Assembly: GCF_900240405.1 (NCBI RefSeq)
Contig: NZ_OEQK01000001.1
Span: 1 to 64,000 of the forward strand
DNA length: 64,000 nt
DNA from: Salirhabdus sp. Marseille-P4669
GTDB lineage: Bacteria; Bacillota; Bacilli; Bacillales; Alkalibacillaceae
Direction of reading: 5' to 3'
Shown here: positions 58,600 to 64,000 of the stretch, in pieces
Layout of the letters: the number at the start of each line of letters is the position of its first letter
How positions within the stretch are numbered: the first letter of the stretch is position 1
Program-made: the position numbers and the translations under genes
Notes under the pieces: model-generated
Seen by the model: only the letters and a program-made list of their open reading frames with translations
Told to the model about the DNA's origin: nothing
Databases searched by the model: none

Positions 58600-58629
58600 T
58601 TGACACTTGAATGAGAATATTGATAAAAT
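58600..58629 (+). promoter_or_regulatory. purA promoter
   Basis: TTGACA (58600-58605) and TAAAAT (58624-58629) are 18 nt apart. The start would be near 58636, giving a leader of about 67 nt. The rest of the 336-nt space between dnaC and purA is AT-rich and otherwise featureless. Confidence 0.78.
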
Positions 58630-58702
58630 TGGTAGGTATGAAAAGAAAAAATATAAAACAGATGTTTTGAATAAATAGCAAAACAACTTTGGAGGTGCCT
58701 TT

Positions 58703-59989
58703 ATGACAACAGCGGTAGTAGTTGGATCACAATGGGGAGATGAAGGGAAAGGGAAGATTACAGACTTTTTATCTCGCCAAGCCCATATTGTTGCACGATA
58801 TCAAGGTGGGAACAACGCTGGTCATACAATTAAGTTCGACGGTGAAACCTATAAACTTCACTTAATCCCATCAGGTATTTTTTATCAAGATAAAGTTTGC
58901 GTAATGGGTAATGGATTAGTCATTAACCCAAAAGCACTAATGGAAGAAATAGAATATTTAAAAGAACGCAATGTTTCAGTAGATCATTTGAAAATCAGCA
59001 ATCGGGCACATGTTATCTTGCCTTATCATATAAAGCTAGACCAATTACAGGAAGCTGCCAAAGGGGATAATAAAATTGGTACTACTATGAAAGGTATTGG
59101 ACCAGCATATACAGATAAAGCATCGCGGGTTGGTATTCGTATGGCTGATTTATTAGATGAAGACATTTTTAAGGTGAAGCTTGAACAAAATTTAAACGAA
59201 AAGAACCGTATTTTTGAAAAGCTATATGAATCAACTCCAATGCGTTTTGATGAAATTTATGAAGAGTATTATGCTTACGGTCAACAGTTGAAAAAATTTG
59301 TTTGTGATACATCCGTTATTTTAAATGATGCAGCAGATAATGGTGAGCATATTTTATTTGAAGGTGCTCAAGGTGTTATGTTGGATATCGACCAAGGAAC
59401 TTATCCGTATGTAACATCCTCTAACCCAACTGCGGGTGGTGTTACAAATGGTGCAGGAATTGGTCCATCGAAAATAAACCGAGTGATGGGTGTTTCCAAA
59501 GCGTATACAACTCGAGTTGGTGACGGTCCATTCCCAACTGAATTAACAGATGAGATTGGCGACAAGATTCGCGAAGTAGGAAGAGAGTATGGTACGACAA
59601 CTGGCCGTGCAAGACGTGTAGGTTGGTTTGATGCAGTAGTTGTAAACCATGCACGTCGCGTGAGCGGAATTACGGATTTATCGCTAAACTCTATTGATGT
59701 ACTAACAGGTATTGAAACAGTAAAGATTTGTGTAGCATATAAACATAATGGACAAAGAATAAATGAGTATCCAGCAAACTTGAACATGCTGGCGAACTGT
59801 AAACCAATTTATGAGGAGCTTCCTGGTTGGAAGGAAGACATTACAAATGCAACATCATTTGAAGAACTACCAGAAAATACAAAGACATACATTCGCCGCG
59901 TATCGGAATTAACAGGCGTTCCAATTGCAATCTTCTCTGTCGGACCAGATCGTACACAAACGATTGTATTAACCGATATTTACGAATAA
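58703..59989 (+). CDS. purA: Adenylosuccinate synthetase
   Basis: PurA makes adenylosuccinate from IMP, aspartate and GTP, the first committed step to AMP. The 428-residue protein has [18 protein letters not shown] at residues 6-23, the catalytic [45 protein letters not shown] and [20 protein letters not shown] precedes the ATG by 8 nt. It stands alone between two terminators and has a likely PurR operator upstream. Confidence 0.98.
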   Translation: MTTAVVVGSQWGDEGKGKITDFLSRQAHIVARYQGGNNAGHTIKFDGETYKLHLIPSGIFYQDKVCVMGNGLVINPKALMEEIEYLKERNVSVDHLKISNRAHVILPYHIKLDQLQEAAKGDNKIGTTMKGIGPAYTDKASRVGIRMADLLDEDIFKVKLEQNLNEKNRIFEKLYESTPMRFDEIYEEYYAYGQQLKKFVCDTSVILNDAADNGEHILFEGAQGVMLDIDQGTYPYVTSSNPTAGGVTNGAGIGPSKINRVMGVSKAYTTRVGDGPFPTELTDEIGDKIREVGREYGTTTGRARRVGWFDAVVVNHARRVSGITDLSLNSIDVLTGIETVKICVAYKHNGQRINEYPANLNMLANCKPIYEELPGWKEDITNATSFEELPENTKTYIRRVSELTGVPIAIFSVGPDRTQTIVLTDIYE

Positions 59990-59997
59990 ACAGAAGG

Positions 59998-60035
59998 AAG
60001 GATGTTTTCCATATTGGAGGACATCCTTTTTTTAT
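59998..60035 (+). terminator. Terminator after purA
   Basis: AAGGATGT and ACATCCTT form the base of the stem, with TTCC/GGAGG continuing inward, followed by TTTTTTTATTT. The rest of the 356-nt space to the next gene contains the WalR-like repeats at 60197-60224 and AT-rich DNA without other clear elements. Confidence 0.9.
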
Positions 60036-60196
60036 TTATATAATCACCTTTTTGATATCTAGTAATCCTCTTTGCTTCTAAAACCACGAAAATCGCAAAT
60101 TATCGATATAAAGTGCGAAATCAGCTTTATCTTTTTTTACAAATCCTGCACATTTTCTAGTAAATTTAATAAAAATCACCCAATTTATTCAGAAAT

Positions 60197-60224
60197 TTTA
60201 CAATAATTATACAATTGTGTTACA
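60197..60224 (-). promoter_or_regulatory. Candidate WalR box, three direct hexamers
   Basis: On the minus strand the sequence runs TGTAAC-N5-TGTATA-N5-TGTAAA, three hexamers at exact 11-nt period. The WalR consensus is TGTWAH-N5-TGTWAH. The outer hexamers fit fully and the middle one has a single mismatch. It stands about 120 nt upstream of a cell-wall peptidase gene and 1.8 kb from walR. Confidence 0.5.
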
Positions 60225-60345
60225 AATTACTAGAATCTATTTATTTATGTCTTTACTATATGGTAGATTAGTTTGTGTAACTTCATAATCCACAATACCT
60301 ACAACTTATATACATAAAAGAAAATTTAATTTCAAAAGAAAGGGT

Positions 60346-61878
60346 GTGAATCACATAAAGAAGAAAGGGAAAGTCCTTTACTCTAGCATTTTAACTACTA
60401 TTCTTTCGCTTCTAGTTGTTTCTTCTATTCACGCTGACTCAGGCTTATCGACTCTTTATCATGTTTATATAAATGATGAACATATCGGTACAGTTAGTAG
60501 TCAGGAAGTTGTAGAAGAATTTATAGAAAAAGAGCGAAAAAAGAAAGAAGCGACTTATGGTGATTTAACACTCACCATTAACGAAAATATTACATACGTC
60601 CCAGAAATGTCTTACAATCCTACATATAATAATAGTCTTGTAGAAGCGGAATTAGCTGATCGCCTAACCTATAGTGTTGTAGCCTTACAAGTAGAAATAA
60701 AGGACGAAACAATTGGCTTATTTAAAAATGAGTCAGAAGTAAATCAGCTTTTTAAGAAAGTGAAAGCGAAGTATGTACCAGAGGAAGTTCTAGCAAATTT
60801 AGATACCGATTTGGTTCAAGTGGAACAGGATGACTTGACGAATGGTATCCAAGAGGAAGATTCCATCGTCCAGTACAAGCTTAGAAGTGCGAAGGAAAAA
60901 GATTCGACGAAACAAGTGGACAAGGGATCAAAAATTGTAAATGTTGGACTTTCAGAAGAAGTCCTTATTAAAGAGGTAAAGGTGAATCCAGATGAGTTGA
61001 GCACTATTCCAGAGACAATGGAAATACTTGATAAAGGGAAGCTAAAGAATGTTACGTATACCGTTGTTGAAGGAGATACGGTTTCAACTATTTTGGAGAA
61101 ATATAACCTTACTGAAGAAAAATTGTTAGAGTTAAATCCACAAATTGACAAAGAGTCTCTAACAATTAAAGTCGGACAAGAAATTATAGTTCCAGATTAT
61201 GTTCCATATATAAACGTAATTGTGACAGAACAGCGTACAGAAGAAAAGGAAATTGATTATACTACCAAATACGTGGAAACAGACGAATTATATGTTGGGG
61301 ACGAGGAAGTAGTGGAAGAGGGTAAGCCTGGAGTAAAGAAAGTAGAATATGAAGTAATCAAAGTAAATGGGAAAGAACAGAAACGTAAAATCATCAAGGA
61401 AGAAGTATTAGAAGAACCGGTTGAAGAAGTTATTGAGAAGGGCACTAAGGAGTATGAGCCAGTTCAACAAAGTGAAAAAATGCTCCCAAGCCAAACCATG
61501 AAATCACCTGGTATGTTAGGTTGGCCGACAGCTGGAGGATTTATCACGAGCCATATGGGGCCAAGATGGGGCGGTTATCATAATGGGATTGATATCTCCG
61601 GTGTAAGCAATCGAACTATATTTGCAGCAGCTGACGGGGTTGTAACAACTGCATCATACCAAAATAATGGTTACGGAAATCGTGTTGTCATCACCCATAG
61701 TAACGGTTTAGTAACAACGTATAGCCATTTATCATCTATTGCAGTTCAATCAGGCCAAACCGTTCAAAAAGGACAAGCAATAGGTGTAATGGGAGCAACC
61801 GGTAACTCAACAGGTGTTCATTTACATTTTGAAGTGTACCAAAATGGTTCCATAGTAAACCCAATGAATTTTTACTAA
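60346..61878 (+). CDS. Secreted M23 peptidase with LysM and G5 domains
   Basis: This is a cell-wall endopeptidase of the LytM/M23 zinc type. The 510-residue protein has a signal peptide (about residues 5-30, ending SIHADS), a long N-terminal region of unknown fold, a LysM domain (about 235-285, YTVVEGDTVSTILEKYNL), a G5 domain (about 290-370, with GKPGVKKVEYEVIKVNGKE) and the M23 catalytic domain with HNGIDISG and GVHLHFEVYQNG zinc ligands. GTG at 60346 is used as start, although the AGAAAGG site is close to it; an ATA nine bases later is an alternative. It precedes walRK. Confidence 0.9.
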   Translation: MNHIKKKGKVLYSSILTTILSLLVVSSIHADSGLSTLYHVYINDEHIGTVSSQEVVEEFIEKERKKKEATYGDLTLTINENITYVPEMSYNPTYNNSLVEAELADRLTYSVVALQVEIKDETIGLFKNESEVNQLFKKVKAKYVPEEVLANLDTDLVQVEQDDLTNGIQEEDSIVQYKLRSAKEKDSTKQVDKGSKIVNVGLSEEVLIKEVKVNPDELSTIPETMEILDKGKLKNVTYTVVEGDTVSTILEKYNLTEEKLLELNPQIDKESLTIKVGQEIIVPDYVPYINVIVTEQRTEEKEIDYTTKYVETDELYVGDEEVVEEGKPGVKKVEYEVIKVNGKEQKRKIIKEEVLEEPVEEVIEKGTKEYEPVQQSEKMLPSQTMKSPGMLGWPTAGGFITSHMGPRWGGYHNGIDISGVSNRTIFAAADGVVTTASYQNNGYGNRVVITHSNGLVTTYSHLSSIAVQSGQTVQKGQAIGVMGATGNSTGVHLHFEVYQNGSIVNPMNFY

Positions 61879-61910
61879 AAGAAAAAAGTAATTCATTAAA
61901 AAGAATAGAT

Positions 61911-61947
61911 AAAACCTCTGGCTTTTGGAAGGCTAGAGGTTTTCTTA
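61911..61947 (+). terminator. Terminator after the M23 peptidase gene
   Basis: AAAACCTCT and AGAGGTTTT form the outer stem and GC/GC closes the inner part, followed by CTTACTT. It separates the peptidase from walR. Confidence 0.82.
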
Positions 61948-62055
61948 CTTAAAGAATGGAATTAGGTTGTGACGTCTTTTTTAATTGAAAGACTTTTGTT
62001 GTAAAATAAGATAAAATAAGTATTGATAACAAATTTTCCACAAGGGAAGTGATGA

Positions 62056-62763
62056 GTGTTGAGTCATAAAGTGTTAGTCGTTGATGATGAAAAGCCGATT
62101 GCAGATATTTTACAATTTAACCTAGAAAGAGAAGGTTATGAGGTTGTTTGTGCATATGACGGTGAGCAGGCGGTGGAGCTTGCACATCAAGAGCGACCAG
62201 ATTTAGTCTTATTAGACATAATGCTTCCCAAAAAAGATGGTATGGAAGTGTGCCGCGAAATTAGGGGCTCCTATAGCATGCCTATTATTATGTTAACTGC
62301 AAAAGACTCTGAAATAGATAAAGTATTAGGCTTGGAACTTGGAGCGGATGATTACGTAACAAAGCCATTTAGTAATCGTGAGCTAATCGCAAGAGTGAAA
62401 GCAAATTTACGAAGACATCAAAAAAATGATGAACAAGGAACTGGGGAATCACAGGATATCCATATTGGTAAATTGATTATTCATCCAGATGCATATACGG
62501 TGACTCGTGATGGCGATGAGATTGAGTTAACCCATCGTGAGTTTGAACTACTTCATTATTTAGCAAGACATATTGGGCAAGTAATGACCCGTGAGCATTT
62601 GCTTGAGACGGTGTGGGGCTATGATTATTACGGGGATGTTCGGACTGTTGACGTGACCGTGCGTAGACTACGTGAAAAGATTGAGGAAAATCCAAGTGAT
62701 CCAAAATGGATTGTAACAAGAAGAGGCGTAGGTTATTATTTGCGTAATCCAGATCAGGAGTAG
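62056..62763 (+). CDS. walR: Response regulator WalR (YycF)
   Basis: WalR is the essential OmpR-family regulator of cell-wall metabolism. The 235-residue protein has a receiver domain with the phospho-acceptor Asp54 (LVLLDIMLP), acidic pair Asp10-Asp11 and Lys103-region KPFSNREL. A winged-helix domain follows, ending in [31 protein letters not shown]. The C-terminal half is nearly identical to B. subtilis WalR. GTG at 62056 and TTG at 62059 are both possible starts; AAGGGA lies upstream. walK begins 6 nt after the stop. Confidence 0.98.
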   Translation: MLSHKVLVVDDEKPIADILQFNLEREGYEVVCAYDGEQAVELAHQERPDLVLLDIMLPKKDGMEVCREIRGSYSMPIIMLTAKDSEIDKVLGLELGADDYVTKPFSNRELIARVKANLRRHQKNDEQGTGESQDIHIGKLIIHPDAYTVTRDGDEIELTHREFELLHYLARHIGQVMTREHLLETVWGYDYYGDVRTVDVTVRRLREKIEENPSDPKWIVTRRGVGYYLRNPDQE

Positions 62764-62769
62764 TGTTCC

Positions 62770-64000
62770 ATGAAGAAAAAGGTTAAGTTTCATCAATCCA
62801 TTGGCATAAAAGTAATCATCATTTACATTCTGTTACTCCTTATTGCCGTCCAAGTAATTGGTGCTTATTTTGCCAACCGATTACAACATAATTTAGAGGA
62901 GAACTTTAAAAGCTCCGTAATCGATAATCTAGAATTATTAGCACTGCAAATTCAAGAAGAAATCATGCAAGAAAATAGGACAGAAGAAGACCCTACTTTA
63001 CAACAAGAGATAGGGTCTATTTTGTCTAATTACGATTTAGATAATATCACCGAGGTACAAGTGTTTGATAAGTTTGGTAAAATCCTTGGTACTTCTAATC
63101 GATGGGATCAAGACATTGTCGGAAATATAACGAATAACAATAAGGTAAAAGAAGTCATTACGTTTGGAACAGATTATAAACCAGAGATTGTGTATAACCC
63201 AGAAACACGTAAAAGAACAGTCGTTAAATACATGCCTATCTTAAATGATGATGATGATCCTATTGGGGCGATTTATCTCCAAGCAAATATTGAAGGCGTG
63301 TATGATCAGTTGCAGGATATTAGCAAGATTTTCACCAGAGGTACACTAATTGCCATCACCGTTACAGCAATACTCGGTATCTTAGTTGCTCGAGCGATTA
63401 CCAAACCAATTTCAGCTATGAGAAGACAAGCACATGTCATGGCTGGTGGAGACTTCTCCAAAAGGGTTAATGTTTATGGAATGGATGAAATCGGTCAGCT
63501 TGCAGAATCCTTTAATCATCTTAATGATAAGCTTAGGCAATCTTATGCCACTACGGAGGGAGAGCGTCGTAAGCTAACCTCAGTATTAGCGAACATGAAT
63601 GATGGCGTTATTGCAACAGACCAAACGGGTGGGATTATTTTAATGAATGATCCTGCTAAAAAGCTACTCGGCGCCTCATTCGAGGAATTGAAGGGTAAGT
63701 CTTTATTAGATGTATTAGGTATTGATGAGCAAATAGAAGATATTGAGATCATTCATGAGGTTGGTTCCATGATCATCGATTTCAGTGAAGGTGATGAAAT
63801 ATTACTATTAAAGGCAACCTTCTCTAGTATTCAAGATGAAAACAATCGTATGAATGGGTTCATTACTGTGCTTAGTGATGTAACAGAAGAAGAGAAGATT
63901 GAACGAGAACGACGGGAGTTTGTTGCGAATGTTTCCCATGAACTGAGAACACCGTTAACGACGATGCGAAGCTACCTAGAATCTTTAACGGACGGAGATA
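62770..64000 (+). CDS. walK: Sensor histidine kinase WalK (YycG), 5' part, cut by the window end
   Basis: This is the membrane sensor kinase partner of WalR. The 410 codons present encode a first membrane segment (about residues 12-34), an extracytoplasmic Cache-like domain (35-180), a second membrane segment (183-203), a HAMP domain (about 204-256), a PAS domain (about 265-370), and the start of the dimerisation domain with the phospho-acceptor His390 in FVANVSHELRTPL. The catalytic ATPase domain lies beyond the window. The ATG follows walR closely, so the two share a transcript. Confidence 0.97.
   Translation, partial: MKKKVKFHQSIGIKVIIIYILLLLIAVQVIGAYFANRLQHNLEENFKSSVIDNLELLALQIQEEIMQENRTEEDPTLQQEIGSILSNYDLDNITEVQVFDKFGKILGTSNRWDQDIVGNITNNNKVKEVITFGTDYKPEIVYNPETRKRTVVKYMPILNDDDDPIGAIYLQANIEGVYDQLQDISKIFTRGTLIAITVTAILGILVARAITKPISAMRRQAHVMAGGDFSKRVNVYGMDEIGQLAESFNHLNDKLRQSYATTEGERRKLTSVLANMNDGVIATDQTGGIILMNDPAKKLLGASFEELKGKSLLDVLGIDEQIEDIEIIHEVGSMIIDFSEGDEILLLKATFSSIQDENNRMNGFITVLSDVTEEEKIERERREFVANVSHELRTPLTTMRSYLESLTDGD

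Noticed and set aside
59401-59787. A 128-codon frame antisense to purA
   Set aside because: It lies entirely within purA, with no ribosome-binding site or recognisable domain.

Overview
The window is the replication-origin region of a low-GC, endospore-forming Bacillota chromosome. Gene order and protein similarity point to the family Bacillaceae, probably the Oceanobacillus/Virgibacillus-like group, but the genus is an inference. Nearly every gene is a vertically inherited core gene. I see no insertion sequence, prophage, CRISPR array or toxin-antitoxin pair. Genes point away from oriC on both sides: those left of about 37.5 kb are mostly on the minus strand and those right of it mostly on the plus strand.

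Left arm, read outward from oriC on the minus strand: dnaA, dnaN, yaaA (S4 protein), recF, remB, gyrB, gyrA, an HD-GYP-like gene, yaaC (plus strand), dacA, pdxS-pdxT, a T-box-controlled serS, tRNA-Ser, and dgk-dck (plus strand). Next comes a lineage-specific block of about 13 kb: T-box-controlled proC, tRNA-Arg, ptsG-ptsH, a HAD phosphatase, a gerA-gerB-gerC germinant-receptor operon with a holin-like gene, acsA with a cre site, a purine/pyrimidine permease and a DUF3891 gene. The canonical order then resumes with yaaH/sleL, tadA, SRP RNA, dnaX, yaaK, recR, yaaL, bofA and the 5' end of a 16S rRNA gene behind three tandem promoters.

Right arm, on the plus strand: rpmH, rnpA, yidC (spoIIIJ), jag, mnmE, mnmG, rsmG, noc, soj, spo0J, a DUF554 gene, yyaC (minus strand), a ykvI-like gene, a DUF951 gene, ychF, rpsF-ssb-rpsR, yybS-gdpP-rplI, dnaC helicase, purA, an M23/LysM/G5 peptidase, walR and the 5' part of walK, which is cut by the window edge.

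The origin is bipartite. Six perfect DnaA boxes lie upstream of dnaA. The dnaA-dnaN spacer holds DnaA boxes, a DnaA-trio array and an AT-rich unwinding element. Further signals for replication and segregation are three parS palindromes around noc-soj-spo0J and a DnaA-box cluster between jag and mnmE.

The most unusual observations are an HD-GYP protein that has lost its key metal ligands, a germination permease whose best start codon is ATT, a triple WalR-like direct repeat upstream of the cell-wall peptidase next to walRK, and a ptsG-ptsH unit without ptsI or a GlcT-type leader. I found no convincing new multi-gene system.
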